Assembly: GCA_023444055.1 (NCBI GenBank)
Contig: JAEZRV010000007.1
Location: 1 to 64,000 of the forward strand
Direction of reading: 5' to 3'
DNA length: 64,000 nt
Source of the DNA: Bacillota bacterium
GTDB taxonomy: Bacteria > Bacillota > Clostridia > Acetivibrionales > DSM-1351
Part shown: positions 52,875 to 63,190 of the stretch, one piece after another
How positions within the stretch are numbered: the first letter of the stretch is position 1
How the letters are laid out: each line of letters starts with the position of its first letter
Notes under the pieces: generated by a model
What the model was told of the DNA's origin: nothing
Seen by the model: the letters and a program-made list of their open reading frames with translations, nothing else
The model's database searches: none
Translations under genes and position numbers: made by a program

Positions 52875-53035
52875 TCTATAGAACAAACATTTCTTCACAA
52901 AATTCGTATAATAGTTAATTTGACTTTACAGGTTAAATTGGTAATAATATTGTCTGGAAAAGTTTAATGACAAATTGTAAATTGAAACTTGATATTCTTC
53001 CAATGAAACATAAAGTGTGCTAGACTAATAAAAGT

Positions 53036-53072
53036 ACATCAAGTCGTTATTACAGTTGAAATGGCTTGATGT
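53036..53072 (+). terminator. Hairpin after the nitroreductase gene
   Basis: 8-bp stem ACATCAAG / CTTGATGT with a 21-base loop; weak T-tract. Confidence 0.45.
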
Positions 53073-53160
53073 TTCATGAGTTCACTAAGATTTAAATGCC
53101 TGTGTGGCATAAAGTCTTAAAGCTCACAAAATTACCGATAACTGAATCAAAAGATAAAAA

Positions 53161-53241
53161 GGCTGTCGCACAATAGAATTTAACCACATTATAAATACTA
53201 AGCTTGGAATAGACAAGCAATACATATATTATGCGACACCC
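53161..53241. mobile_element. MITE-like element, copy D (81 bp), just upstream of smc
   Basis: GGCTGTCGCACAATA and TATTATGCGACACCC are inverted with two mismatches. Internal TTTAACCACATTATA is shared with copies B and C. It ends 28 bases before the smc start, so it may affect smc transcription. Confidence 0.7.
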
Positions 53242-53269
53242 TTAATAATTATTATTTTTGGGGTGTAGA

Positions 53270-56200
53270 ATGTATCTTAAAAAGCTAGAAATACAAGGGT
53301 TCAAATCATTTGCAGATAAAATTTCATTAGACTTTGCTTCTGGCATTACAGCTGTAGTTGGTCCAAATGGAAGTGGTAAAAGTAATATTGGTGATGCAGT
53401 AAGGTGGGTTTTAGGTGAACAAAGCGCGAAAACACTCAGAGGCAGTAAGATGGAGGATGTCATTTTCGCTGGTACTGAAAACAGAAAACCTTTAGGCTTT
53501 GCTGAAGTATCTCTTACAATAGATAATACAGACAATTACTTGCCTGTATCTTATAGTGAAGTTACAATAACTAGAAGAGTTTATCGTTCTGGTGAGAGTG
53601 AATATTATTTAAATAAGACATTATGCCGATTGAAGGATATTTATGAGCTTCTGTTAGATACTGGTATAGGCAGGGATGGTTATTCCATAATTGGACAGGG
53701 GCGAGTTGATGAGATTCTAAGTACAAAATCAGAGGATAGAAGACATATATTTGAAGAAGCTTCTGGAATTATGAAGTACAAGGTCAGAAAACAAGAAGCA
53801 GAGAGAAAGCTGGAATTAACTGAACAAAATCTTGTTCGTATTAAGGATATTATAAGTGAACTTGAATCACAGATAGAACCTCTAAGAGAGCAATCAGAAG
53901 CAGCAAAAAAGTATTTATCTTTAAGAGAGGCTTTAAAGGAACTAGAAATTAATGTTTATTTGGATAGCATAGATAAATACAAAGAAAAAATAAAAGAATA
54001 TGAAGTACAGTTTAAAGATATTAAAGATAACATTGAAGCTGAAGAAAGACGATTGCGTAATATAACAGTTCAAAATCAGCAACAGAATGAAATGCTAAAA
54101 GAACTTGAAATAAAGCTTAACGAGGCGAGGGATAAATTTTATATAATTGAGGCAAATCTCGAAAAAAGCAGTTCTGAGATAAATATTAAAAATGAAAAAA
54201 TAAATAGCCTAGATCAGAATACTAAGCGGCTTGATGAAGAGATTATAGAGATTGATTTAAAAACTGAACAATTACTAAAGGAAGAAAAAAGCAGACAAAG
54301 TAAGATTGAATATTTAAATGAACAGCACAAGGAATTTTTAACTAAACTTGAAAAGTATCAAGCTGAATTAGATGCGGTTATTTCAACTTTGAGTGATAGT
54401 GAACGTGAAATTGAGACACTGAAGTCAGGAATAATGGACAAACTGGACATTCAATCTGACAAAAGAACTCAAATTAATAATATAAAAAATCATATAGAAA
54501 ATATAAAGAAAAGACAAAATTCTATAGGTACTGAAATTTATACTTTAAAGCTGGAAAAAGATAAAGATAATATGAAAAAAGAAGACTTAGCCGAGAGTAT
54601 AAAAAATACTTTACTGCTTATTAAGCATGAAAAGGACAAGATAGAAGAACTCAGTACAGAAAAGAAGGAGCTTCAAGACACGCTTGTTGACTTGGAAAAA
54701 CAGCATGGAGCTATCAAAACAGACATACAAGTAAAAGCTTCAAGACACAGGCTGCTAAATGACATGGAAAAAAGCATGGAAGGCTATAGCCGAAGTGTAA
54801 AGGAAATAATGAATGCATGCCAAAAATCTTCTGATTTGGGTAAAGGTATTCATGGCACTGTTGCTCAGCTTTTCAGTGTTGATAAAAAATATGAAACTGC
54901 TATAGAAATGACGCTAGGCGGTGCTACTCAAAACATAGTATCCTCATCAGAGGATGATGCGAAAAAGGCAATTGACTTTTTGAAAAGAAATAAAATTGGT
55001 AGAGCAACATTTTTGCCTATAACAGCAGTACATGGTAAAAGATTAGATGACAATACAATAAACAAATTAAAGGAATACAACGGTTATTGTGGTATTGCCT
55101 CTGACCTTGTAAGCTGTGATGAGAAATACAAAGGGATTGCATTAAACCTTCTAGGCAAGGTTGTTGTGGTTGAAAACCTAGATGCAGGTATTAATATTGC
55201 AAGAAAATTTAGCTATTCCTTTAGAATTGTAACGCTTGAGGGAGATATATTAAGCACTAGCGGTTCAATGTCTGGTGGTAGCAATGATCGTAAAAGTTCA
55301 GGCATTTTAGGTAGAAATAGAGAAATTATTGAGCTTGAGGAGAATATCGAAAAGCTAAAGAAGCAAGACATAGTATTAGGTGAAAAGACTACAGAAGTAA
55401 GAAATATGATTGCGGAAGTTGATACAGAATTAAATGAGGAAAATGTAAGATTAAGAGATAACGAACTTGTTAAAACTAGGGATGAGAATCATTTAAGTAT
55501 GATTGAAGATAATATTGTTAAAATAGATGCTAAAATAGGCATGCTAAATGATGAGAAGTCCCAAATGGTGCAGCAAGAGCAGGATACAATTAAAGAGCAA
55601 GAGAAATATGAGCTTGAGCTAGAATCTATTGAGAAGAATATTGTTGAAACGAAAGCAATAATAGCTGAGCATCAAGAAAAATTTAAGGCTGATAAAACTG
55701 TGAGAGATGGATTGCATGATGATATTACAAACTTTAAAATATCTGTAAACTCAATAGTTGAAAGCCTTCAGAGTGTTAATGAGCATATGGAAAGAATTAA
55801 TGCAGAACAAGATACAATGCAGAAAAGCAAGTCTAGAAAAGAGGCAGAGAAGCTCAAAGCTAATAATGAAATTGTATCGTTGAAACAAGAGATTGATGGT
55901 CTTGAAAATGTAATTAAAAACCTACAAGCTGAAAAAACAGGCAGGACTATTGAAATAGACAGACTTGCTGAAGAAAAGAAGGTTCTTGAGGAAGAATCTT
56001 CTGATTTCATTGAAAAGCTCAATAATGCAAATAAGACGATTCATTTGCTTCAAGAGGAATATAACAGGATTGATGTTAAAAATACAAAGGCTGAAGCTGA
56101 GATGAAAGCCATTCAGGATAGAATGTGGGATGAATATGAGCTTACCTATTCAAATGCAATAGAGCTAAAAAAAGAAATTCAAAGCATTTCTCAAGCTCAA

Positions 56201-56842
56201 AAAACTATTAACGACTATAGAGCTCAGATTAAGATGCTTGGGCCTGTTAATGTTTCAGCTATTGATGATTATATTAAAACAAAAGAGAGATATGAGTTTA
56301 TGTCTGTTCAGCAAGATGACATGGAACAGGCTAAAGATAAACTGCACAAAATAATTTATGAAATGGTGCAGGTAATGAAAACACAATTTATTGAGCAGTT
56401 TAAAATAATCAATGAAAACTTTGGTATAGTGTATCGAGAATTATTTGGCGGCGGACATGCAGAATTAATAATCTGTGATATGGATAATGTTCTTGAAAGC
56501 GGCATAGATATTGAGGTACAGCCGCCAGGGAAAAAGCTTCAAAATATGATGTTGCTTTCTGGAGGAGAACGTGCATTTACGGCAATTGCATTGCTATTTG
56601 CTATCTTAAGAATGAAGCCAACACCATTCTGTTTACTAGATGAAATAGAAGCGGCACTTGATGATGCGAATGTATATAGATTTGGTGATTACCTAAAGAG
56701 ATTCTCAGAAAAAACTCAGTTTATTATGGTTACGCATAGAAAGGGTACTATGGAGGCTGCAAATGCAATGTATGGTGTAACAATGCAGGAGCATGGTATA
56801 TCCAAGGTAGTATCAATGAAGATGGGCGAAGTTGCAGTATAA
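53270..56842 (+). CDS. smc: Chromosome segregation protein SMC
   Basis: A 1190-residue protein; ATG 53270 (MYLKKLEIQGFKSFADK) matches the universal SMC start, and GGGGTG precedes it. Walker A GPNGSGKSNI (~32), long coiled coils (~170-510 and ~675-1020), the hinge (~515-665; GTVAQLFSVDKKYETAIE, SGSMSGGS) and the C-terminal signature LLSGGERAF with Walker B CLLDEIEAALDDAN (~1095-1130) are present. It works with ScpAB to compact and segregate chromosomes. A MITE lies directly upstream and ftsY downstream. Confidence 0.97.
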   Translation: MYLKKLEIQGFKSFADKISLDFASGITAVVGPNGSGKSNIGDAVRWVLGEQSAKTLRGSKMEDVIFAGTENRKPLGFAEVSLTIDNTDNYLPVSYSEVTITRRVYRSGESEYYLNKTLCRLKDIYELLLDTGIGRDGYSIIGQGRVDEILSTKSEDRRHIFEEASGIMKYKVRKQEAERKLELTEQNLVRIKDIISELESQIEPLREQSEAAKKYLSLREALKELEINVYLDSIDKYKEKIKEYEVQFKDIKDNIEAEERRLRNITVQNQQQNEMLKELEIKLNEARDKFYIIEANLEKSSSEINIKNEKINSLDQNTKRLDEEIIEIDLKTEQLLKEEKSRQSKIEYLNEQHKEFLTKLEKYQAELDAVISTLSDSEREIETLKSGIMDKLDIQSDKRTQINNIKNHIENIKKRQNSIGTEIYTLKLEKDKDNMKKEDLAESIKNTLLLIKHEKDKIEELSTEKKELQDTLVDLEKQHGAIKTDIQVKASRHRLLNDMEKSMEGYSRSVKEIMNACQKSSDLGKGIHGTVAQLFSVDKKYETAIEMTLGGATQNIVSSSEDDAKKAIDFLKRNKIGRATFLPITAVHGKRLDDNTINKLKEYNGYCGIASDLVSCDEKYKGIALNLLGKVVVVENLDAGINIARKFSYSFRIVTLEGDILSTSGSMSGGSNDRKSSGILGRNREIIELEENIEKLKKQDIVLGEKTTEVRNMIAEVDTELNEENVRLRDNELVKTRDENHLSMIEDNIVKIDAKIGMLNDEKSQMVQQEQDTIKEQEKYELELESIEKNIVETKAIIAEHQEKFKADKTVRDGLHDDITNFKISVNSIVESLQSVNEHMERINAEQDTMQKSKSRKEAEKLKANNEIVSLKQEIDGLENVIKNLQAEKTGRTIEIDRLAEEKKVLEEESSDFIEKLNNANKTIHLLQEEYNRIDVKNTKAEAEMKAIQDRMWDEYELTYSNAIELKKEIQSISQAQKTINDYRAQIKMLGPVNVSAIDDYIKTKERYEFMSVQQDDMEQAKDKLHKIIYEMVQVMKTQFIEQFKIINENFGIVYRELFGGGHAELIICDMDNVLESGIDIEVQPPGKKLQNMMLLSGGERAFTAIALLFAILRMKPTPFCLLDEIEAALDDANVYRFGDYLKRFSEKTQFIMVTHRKGTMEAANAMYGVTMQEHGISKVVSMKMGEVAV

Positions 56843-56928
56843 AAATAATATAGGAAAAGCAAAACTACAAAAGATTATAAATAATTGGGTAATTAAAAAT
56901 AAAACTATAAATATTTGGAGGATTTTAA

Positions 56929-57837
56929 ATGGGCTTTTTTGACAAGTTAAAAGAAGGTTTACAGAAAACAAGGAAAAGCATTACTGAAAAGATAGATCAG
57001 GTACTTGTTTCCTTTGGCAAGGTTGATGAAGAGTTATTTGATGAGCTTGAAGAAATTTTAATAACGTCAGACATTGGAATAGAAACTACACTGAAGATAA
57101 TTGATGGATTAAAACAAAAAGTTAAAGAAAGAAAAATCATAGACGCTATGGAAGTCAAGGATTTATTAAAAGAAGAGCTAACAGAAATATTAGCTTCTGG
57201 CGATAATGAAATGAAATTAGATTCAAAACCATCAGTTATGGTAGTAATTGGTGTAAATGGAGTTGGAAAAACAACATCAATAGGTAAGATAGCAAATTAT
57301 TATAAGAGCCAAGGGAAAAAAGTTTTACTTGCAGCAGGTGATACATTTAGGGCTGCAGCAATAGATCAATTAGAAATTTGGGCAGATAGAGTTGGCGTAG
57401 AGATAATTGAGCAAAAAGAAGGTTCAGATCCTGCCGCTGTAATATTTGATGCTGCTCAGGCTGCTAAGTCAAGAAAAGCTGACTTGCTTATTTGTGACAC
57501 AGCAGGAAGATTGCATACAAAGAAAAATCTCATGGAAGAACTCAAAAAAGTTTCTAGAATCTTGGATAGAGAGCTACCAGGAGCTGATCGTGAAACATTG
57601 CTGGTTCTTGATGCAACAACTGGTCAAAATGCTATATCACAAGCAAAAACATTTAGAGAGACTGCTGACATTACAGGTATTGTACTTACAAAGCTAGATG
57701 GAACTGCAAAGGGGGGGATTGTCATTGCTATTAAGTCTGAGCTTGATATACCAGTTAAGCTGATTGGTGTTGGAGAGCAGATTGACGATTTACAGAAATT
57801 TAACCCAACAGAATTTGTTGAAGCATTATTTTCATAG
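56929..57837 (+). CDS. ftsY: Signal recognition particle receptor FtsY
   Basis: A 302-residue GTPase with a GGAGG site. Short N domain (~1-90), then the G domain with GVNGVGKTTSIGKIA, AAGDTFRAAAIDQL, LLICDTAGRLHTKKNL, TKLDGTAKGG and GVGEQIDDLQKF. It receives SRP-ribosome complexes at the membrane. The acidic A domain of E. coli is absent, as is normal in Firmicutes. Confidence 0.97.
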   Translation: MGFFDKLKEGLQKTRKSITEKIDQVLVSFGKVDEELFDELEEILITSDIGIETTLKIIDGLKQKVKERKIIDAMEVKDLLKEELTEILASGDNEMKLDSKPSVMVVIGVNGVGKTTSIGKIANYYKSQGKKVLLAAGDTFRAAAIDQLEIWADRVGVEIIEQKEGSDPAAVIFDAAQAAKSRKADLLICDTAGRLHTKKNLMEELKKVSRILDRELPGADRETLLVLDATTGQNAISQAKTFRETADITGIVLTKLDGTAKGGIVIAIKSELDIPVKLIGVGEQIDDLQKFNPTEFVEALFS

Positions 57838-57952
57838 AATAGATTAATTTATTTTATAGATAGACAATTTGTATCGATAAAAATAATGTATCCAGAATAA
57901 ATTAAATGGTACTATGTTTTTAAAAATTAGACATAAGGAGAAAGAATAACCT

Positions 57953-60829
57953 ATGGAATATGATTATTACAAGGAAAAGAGTAAAAAGCACTCTAAAGGC
58001 AAAATTGCAATTTTAGTAATAGCAATAATTGCTCTTATTGGTATAGCTGTAGGAAGCTCAATATACATGGAACTTATACAGCTCAAAGAACTGAACCAGC
58101 AAGCAGATTATACCACTGTTTTTACTAAGAACTTACTATACAAGGTGATATTCTTTATTGCAAGTTTTATTGTTATTTCATTGTTTATTTTTATTACTAA
58201 TCTTGCTGTAATAAAAAATTTAAGAAAGTACTTGGCAAGTAACAATCTAGAACCAAGAAAAATGTTTAATACACCAATAGCCTTAATTATAGGTATTATA
58301 GGAGCATTTTTAGTTAAAAATTTCTTTTATAACAAAGCATTGCTGTTCCTGAACTCAGTAGACTTTGGAAGAGTTGATCCACAGTTTGGTCAGGATATTG
58401 GCTACTATATGTTTCAAAGACCATTTTATATGTCATTATTTAATTTTATTTCGAATCTATGGTTGTTTATAGTTATCTATACAATTGCATATTATGGCAT
58501 GGTTATTCTTGCTGCTCTAGGTAATTCATTTGACTTCAAAGAGTTTAGAGATAAAACAATACTTAGGCATAACCTTATGAATGTTGCTATATTCTTTGTA
58601 CTTAAAACTATTTCATATAAATTCCAGAGAGAGGATCTTTTGTTCTCAGCTTTTACAGATACAGGTGTAAGTGGTGCAGGTTTTTCTAATACAAATATTT
58701 GGATTAAATTTTATACTGTTGCACCTATAATTGTTTTAGCTATTGTAATTATAGCAGGTTTCTTTATGTGGAAGGGTAAACTAAAAAAAGCTGCCATTTC
58801 AATAGCAATATATCCAGCTCTTTTTATTTTGGTATCAATAGCTTCTGCATTAGTTCAAACTGTTATGGTTAAACCTAATGAGTTTGAGTATGAAAAAGAT
58901 TATTTGAACCAGAATATGATTGAGACGAGGGCTGCATATGGTCTTGACAAAATAAAGACCTATGATTTCAAAACAATAAAAGACTTAACGCCTGAAATAG
59001 TTGATAAAAATAGGAATACTATTGACAATATAAGAGTAGTTGATTATGCACCAACACTTGAAAGTAATAAGCAGCTTCAAAGTAACACCAATTTCTATAC
59101 TTTTAATACTGGAGATATTTTAAACTATACTGTAAATGGTAAGGAAATTCCAGTACTAATATCAGCAAGAGAATTAAATACTTCTAAGCTGCAAAATCAA
59201 AACTTTGTTAATAATACCTTTAAATACACTCATGGCTATGGTGTAGTTGTTAATCCTATAAATAAGACAACAGACCAAGGGCAAGTTGAGTTTTTGGTAA
59301 GTGGTCTTAAAATGGATACGGTAGATAAGACATCCTTAAATGTCAAGGAACCGAGAATATATTATGGTGAGCTTACAAACAACTACGTTATTGTAAGTTC
59401 AAAAGAAGCAAAAAAAGAAGCTGAAATTGATTATGATGGAACTGCGAAAACTTATTTTAATTCTGCTAATACAGGAGATGGCAAGGATGCAAAAAAAATA
59501 AAACTAAATCTGTTCAATAGAGTGTTATTTTCAGCTAAATATATGGATGCAAACTTACTTGTATCAAGTAATATTTCATCTGATTCACAAATCTTATTAA
59601 ATAGAAATGTAGTTCAGAGAGCACAAAAAGGAGTTCCATTTCTAAAGGTAGATTCAGACCCAGCTTTGACAATTACCTCAGATGGAAGGCTTAAATGGGT
59701 TTTAGATGCATATACAGTATCAAGTAATTATCCATATGCTCAAAATTTCTATACAGACAGTCAAGAGGTAGATTTAAGAGCACTTAATGGTATGAACTAC
59801 ATTAGAAATTCCGTTAAGGTAACTGTTGATGCATATTCCGGCGATGTTAAATATTACATCATAGATAAGACTGATCCTATAATTCAAGCGTATAAAAAGG
59901 TTTATCCAGGAGTATTTTCAGAAGAATCGCTTCCTGATGATATAGCGTCACATATGCGATATCCTGAAACTTTGTTTAAAGTTCAGACTGAAGTATTAAA
60001 AAAATACCATTTAGATCCTAATAAGACAGAGAATATATCGACTTTTTATACAAACCAGGATGCATGGTCAATTGCAAAATATCCTGACAAAAGCAGTCCA
60101 TCAGGGGTAAGAGAAATAGATTCGTATTATAACATGATTAAGCTTCCTGATAATTTGGGTACTAAGGAAGAGCTTATTTTAATGAGACCTTTTACCCCTT
60201 CGGCTGATAAACATAATATGATGTCTTGGTTAGCAGTTAGAAATTCAAAAGAAGAATATGGTGAAATGATTTTGTTCAATTTCCCTAAAGATACTAATAT
60301 ACTTGGGCCTGATCAGGTTGAAAATAATATAAATGCAATTAGTGAAATCTCACAAAATCTTGCTCTATGGGGTCAAGGAAGCTCGAAGACCTTTAAAGGC
60401 AGCTTATTAGTTATACCTATTGAAAATAGCATTCTTTATGTTGAACCAATATATATTCAATCAGATAGCACATCCTCTATTCCTCAAGTCAAAAAGGTGG
60501 TAGTTGGATATCAACAAGGAAATGACTTTAAACATGGTATTGGAGATAATCTTAATGCTGCTTTATCTGATTTATTTAATGGTTCGGTAAAAGCATCTGA
60601 AAGCAAGATAGATACAATAAATCAAGATACTGGTGAAATAAATACAGTAACGACACCGGCAACAGGTAATGAATCTAATGATAAAGCTACTGCGCCATCA
60701 ACAAATAATAAAAATGAGACTAACATTGATGAAGCAAAACTAGATGAGCTTCAGAAAAAGCTTGATGTGTTAATGCAGCAATCAAAAGAAATAAGTGATT
60801 TAATTGAAAGCCTAAGAAAAAGTAAATAG
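57953..60829 (+). CDS. UPF0182 family membrane protein
   Basis: A 958-residue protein. Seven hydrophobic segments occur in the first ~310 residues (for example GKIAILVIAIIALIGIAVG and IVLAIVIIAGFFMW), followed by a large extracytoplasmic region with FGRVDPQFGQDIGYYMFQRP, APTLESNKQLQ and TVDAYSGDVKYYIID, all typical of UPF0182/COG1615. The C-terminus is a Thr/Asn linker then a coiled coil (DELQKKLDVLMQQSKEI). Function is unknown; it stands alone between terminators. Confidence 0.92.
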   Translation: MEYDYYKEKSKKHSKGKIAILVIAIIALIGIAVGSSIYMELIQLKELNQQADYTTVFTKNLLYKVIFFIASFIVISLFIFITNLAVIKNLRKYLASNNLEPRKMFNTPIALIIGIIGAFLVKNFFYNKALLFLNSVDFGRVDPQFGQDIGYYMFQRPFYMSLFNFISNLWLFIVIYTIAYYGMVILAALGNSFDFKEFRDKTILRHNLMNVAIFFVLKTISYKFQREDLLFSAFTDTGVSGAGFSNTNIWIKFYTVAPIIVLAIVIIAGFFMWKGKLKKAAISIAIYPALFILVSIASALVQTVMVKPNEFEYEKDYLNQNMIETRAAYGLDKIKTYDFKTIKDLTPEIVDKNRNTIDNIRVVDYAPTLESNKQLQSNTNFYTFNTGDILNYTVNGKEIPVLISARELNTSKLQNQNFVNNTFKYTHGYGVVVNPINKTTDQGQVEFLVSGLKMDTVDKTSLNVKEPRIYYGELTNNYVIVSSKEAKKEAEIDYDGTAKTYFNSANTGDGKDAKKIKLNLFNRVLFSAKYMDANLLVSSNISSDSQILLNRNVVQRAQKGVPFLKVDSDPALTITSDGRLKWVLDAYTVSSNYPYAQNFYTDSQEVDLRALNGMNYIRNSVKVTVDAYSGDVKYYIIDKTDPIIQAYKKVYPGVFSEESLPDDIASHMRYPETLFKVQTEVLKKYHLDPNKTENISTFYTNQDAWSIAKYPDKSSPSGVREIDSYYNMIKLPDNLGTKEELILMRPFTPSADKHNMMSWLAVRNSKEEYGEMILFNFPKDTNILGPDQVENNINAISEISQNLALWGQGSSKTFKGSLLVIPIENSILYVEPIYIQSDSTSSIPQVKKVVVGYQQGNDFKHGIGDNLNAALSDLFNGSVKASESKIDTINQDTGEINTVTTPATGNESNDKATAPSTNNKNETNIDEAKLDELQKKLDVLMQQSKEISDLIESLRKSK

Positions 60830-61396
60830 CAATAACTGGTTGTCAGATTGTTGATTTACATGTAAATGGTGTGTCTTAGAAAGCAAATAAAAGTAATTAT
60901 AGTTTTCAAAATTTCATATAATTTAAAAGTGGAAGGATAATTAAAGTATATCCTTTCATTTTTTATGTATTGTGAAAATAATAATATTCTGTAAATATTT
61001 GCGATAATTACACCTTTCGTGTAAATGATTATCTTTTGTGAAAAAATAGTCAAAATTAACAATAATAAAACGTAGCAATTTGTAGAAAGTAATTGCAAAA
61101 TTATAAATTTTGTATATAATAATATCTTATATATGCTTTATAATAGAATACATTAGTTATATTGACATATATTCCCTGTAAGGTATAAAATGACATAATA
61201 ACGAAAAGATAGTTTTACTAGAAATAATTTTGATTGTAGGTGATTTGTTTCTATGAAAATATGAAAGTAGATACCAGCAATATATACATTAAACTTATTT
61301 GTTTAGTGTTAGATATTATCTGATTTGGAAGTTTGTTAATTAATATATTTAAAATAAAATGACAAAATAGATTATATATAAAAAAAAGGAGTCAAA
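60830..61396 (+). promoter_or_regulatory. Intergenic region: terminator, then promoter of the ROK kinase
   Basis: A terminator (AAGGATA 60933-60939 / TATCCTT 60949-60955, then T-rich) ends the UPF0182 gene. TTGACA (61162-61167), 16-base spacer, TATAAA (61184-61189) is a good promoter about 210 bases before the kinase. The rest is very AT-rich with no ORF. An AAAGGAG site precedes ATG 61397. Confidence 0.65.
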
Positions 61397-62374
61397 ATGA
61401 AATATTATATTGGTGTCGAGCTAGGGGTAAGAAATATAGTTGCTGGAGTATTTGACAGAAACGGAAAATTAATCCGTAGAGATATAGTTCCTACAAATAA
61501 GGATAGAGCTTTTGAACAAATAATTAGTGATATGTGTGATTTAATTACTAAGATAATTAAGGATGAGGATATTGAACTTAAAAGCATTAAATATATTGGT
61601 GTAGGCTGTCCAGGAATAATAGATAATTTGAATGGTGTTGTTCTTAAAAACTATACTTTAAATTTTGATAACGCACAGGTTAGAACAGAAATACAAAAGC
61701 ATATAAAGTTACCAGTGCTTGTAGAAAATGACGCTAATTGTGTAGCTATTGCTGAATACTTGCTAGGCGCTTCTTATGGTACCAGCAGTTCACTTACAAT
61801 CAAAGTAGGTGTAGGTATTGGTGGAGGAATTATAATCGATGACAGCATATACAATGGTTTTAATTTTGGAGGTACTGAATTTGGACATATGGTAGTAGAA
61901 CACAATGGCAGAGAATGCACATGCGGAAGAAAAGGTTGTTGGGAACAATATGTATCTGCATCTGCACTTATTTCTCAAACAAAACAACTAATAGCTGATA
62001 ATCCAGATTCTATCCTTGCAAGCTTAATTAAAGATAATTCAGCTCAAATTACTGAATTGACAATATTTGAGGCTGCGAAAGCAGGAGATATTCAAGCTAA
62101 AGAGTTATGCAAAGAATATGTGGATTATTTCGCAGAAGGTATGGCAAATATAGTAAATATACTTATGCCTGAAGTTGTTATTATAGCTGGTCCTATTAGT
62201 AAATTAGGCAATGGACTTGTGAATCCCCTTGTTGAAATATTACGCGAGAGAATTTATGGAAGAGAAATTCACTTGCCTGAGTTTAAAATGGCTGAGATGG
62301 GAACCGCTGGTATAATTGTTGGTGCTGCAATGCTAGGAGCTTTTAAAGATGCAAAACTAGATGAGTTTGTATAA
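61397..62374 (+). CDS. ROK-family sugar kinase, probable glucokinase
   Basis: A 325-residue protein. ATP-binding start YIGVELGVRNIVAGVFDRNG, the sugar-binding/catalytic ENDANCVAIAEYLLG, IGGGIIIDDSIYNGFNFGGTEFGHM and the ROK zinc motif CTCGRKGCWEQYVS are present. There is no DNA-binding head, so it is a kinase rather than a NagC/XylR repressor. It phosphorylates glucose or a related hexose, which suits an organism importing cellodextrins. Hairpin repeats begin just after its stop. Confidence 0.9.
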   Translation: MKYYIGVELGVRNIVAGVFDRNGKLIRRDIVPTNKDRAFEQIISDMCDLITKIIKDEDIELKSIKYIGVGCPGIIDNLNGVVLKNYTLNFDNAQVRTEIQKHIKLPVLVENDANCVAIAEYLLGASYGTSSSLTIKVGVGIGGGIIIDDSIYNGFNFGGTEFGHMVVEHNGRECTCGRKGCWEQYVSASALISQTKQLIADNPDSILASLIKDNSAQITELTIFEAAKAGDIQAKELCKEYVDYFAEGMANIVNILMPEVVIIAGPISKLGNGLVNPLVEILRERIYGREIHLPEFKMAEMGTAGIIVGAAMLGAFKDAKLDEFV

Positions 62375-62379
62375 GCTCG

Positions 62380-62587
62380 AAAGATAAATCAGTGCGAAAC
62401 ATGGTACTTTTTCGAGCAACAAAAACCCACAAGTGGGTTTTTGACAGTGTGGGTGTATAGATCAACTTGAAATTTAAATTTGTGCTAACATACTGCATTT
62501 TCAAGCATGGAAAAGCCACAAGTGTCTTTTCCGTAGTTGTGTTATAGTGTGCTAACATAGTGCATTTTCAATAGCTTTTTAAGCAAA
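62380..62587. repeat. Diverged 66-bp hairpin units after the ROK kinase
   Basis: About two and a half units related to the iorA-iorB array: GTGCGAAACATGGTACTTTT, then hairpin CAAAAACCCAC-AA-GTGGGTTTTTG; GTGCTAACATACTGCATTTT, then hairpin GGAAAAGCCAC-AA-GTGTCTTTTCC; and a partial third (GTGCTAACATAGTGCATTTT). The stems differ in sequence but stay complementary, which indicates selection for structure. Confidence 0.8.
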
Positions 62588-62618
62588 ATTTTGTGCCCAA
62601 AGTGGCGAGGAGGCTTAC
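62588..62618 (+). promoter_or_regulatory. Common GUGCC-AAA-GGC leader of the YdbC-like gene
   Basis: TTTTGTGCCCAAAGTGGCGA, then GGAGGCTTAC just before ATG 62619. The same pattern precedes iorB (27551), fabF (45491) and the superoxide dismutase gene (51285 to 51255, minus strand). Confidence 0.65.
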
Positions 62619-62840
62619 ATGGCGGAAATAAAATACGAAATAACAGAAAATATTGGTGCTTTGTCTGAGAATTCCAAGGGTTGGATAAAGGAACTAAATT
62701 TAGTTAGCTGGAATGATAGAGCTCCAAAATACGATATAAGAGAATGGTCACCAGAACATGATAAAATGGGTAAAGGTGTAACTTTATCTCAAGAAGAACT
62801 GGTTGAACTGAAAAGATTATTAAATAGTATAGACATTTAA
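62619..62840 (+). CDS. YdbC-like (PC4-type) small DNA-binding protein
   Basis: A 73-residue protein with a GAGGAGG site. EIKYEITENIGALSENSKGW, then ELNLVSWNDRAPKYDIREWS and LSQEELVELKRLL match the YdbC/PC4 fold, which binds single-stranded DNA. Full length for the family. A MITE copy (62861-62962) directly after it may serve as terminator. Confidence 0.85.
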   Translation: MAEIKYEITENIGALSENSKGWIKELNLVSWNDRAPKYDIREWSPEHDKMGKGVTLSQEELVELKRLLNSIDI

Positions 62841-62860
62841 AAGTTCTAGAAATGTTATTT

Positions 62861-62962
62861 AAAGGCTGTTGCAAAGTATATTTACCGCACTATATTGTTT
62901 TTGTTTGCTTTAAGTAACAAAAACAATATAGTACAGTTAAAAAATATAATGCAACAGCCTTT
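62861..62962. mobile_element. MITE-like element, copy E (102 bp, complete hairpin)
   Basis: 13-bp perfect ends AAAGGCTGTTGCA / TGCAACAGCCTTT. The interior is also inverted (CACTATATTGTTTTTGTT against AACAAAAACAATATAGT), so the whole element can fold. Same family as copies A-D. Confidence 0.8.
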
Positions 62963-63028
62963 AGCTATCTTAGATAAAAATAAAGGTATTTCTTACCAAA
63001 AGATGGCATCTGTGAATAAAAAAATAAT

Positions 63029-63190
63029 TTATTTCTTTTCAAAGGATTGGCAATCAGTACATTGAACCACACTGGGATCAGATTCATGACAGCCAACTTG
63101 GATCTTTTCTAATGCACAGTAATCTTTAGAGTTGCTATGGTATTTGCAGCTAGTAACTGTGCAACCAATGCTAGGATTTATATCATTCAT
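63029..63190 (-). CDS. DUF1540 small cysteine-rich protein
   Basis: A 53-residue protein on the minus strand; ATG at 63190 has a GGAGTG site. The sequence MNDINPSIGCTVTSCKYHSN, then DYCALEKIQVGCHESD and CTDCQSFEKK, shows six cysteines in the DUF1540 pattern, which is thought to bind metal. Such proteins are common in clostridia and often linked to spores. The function is unknown. It is convergent with the YdbC-like gene and divergent from nrdD. Confidence 0.85.
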   Translation of the reverse strand: MNDINPSIGCTVTSCKYHSNSKDYCALEKIQVGCHESDPSVVQCTDCQSFEKK

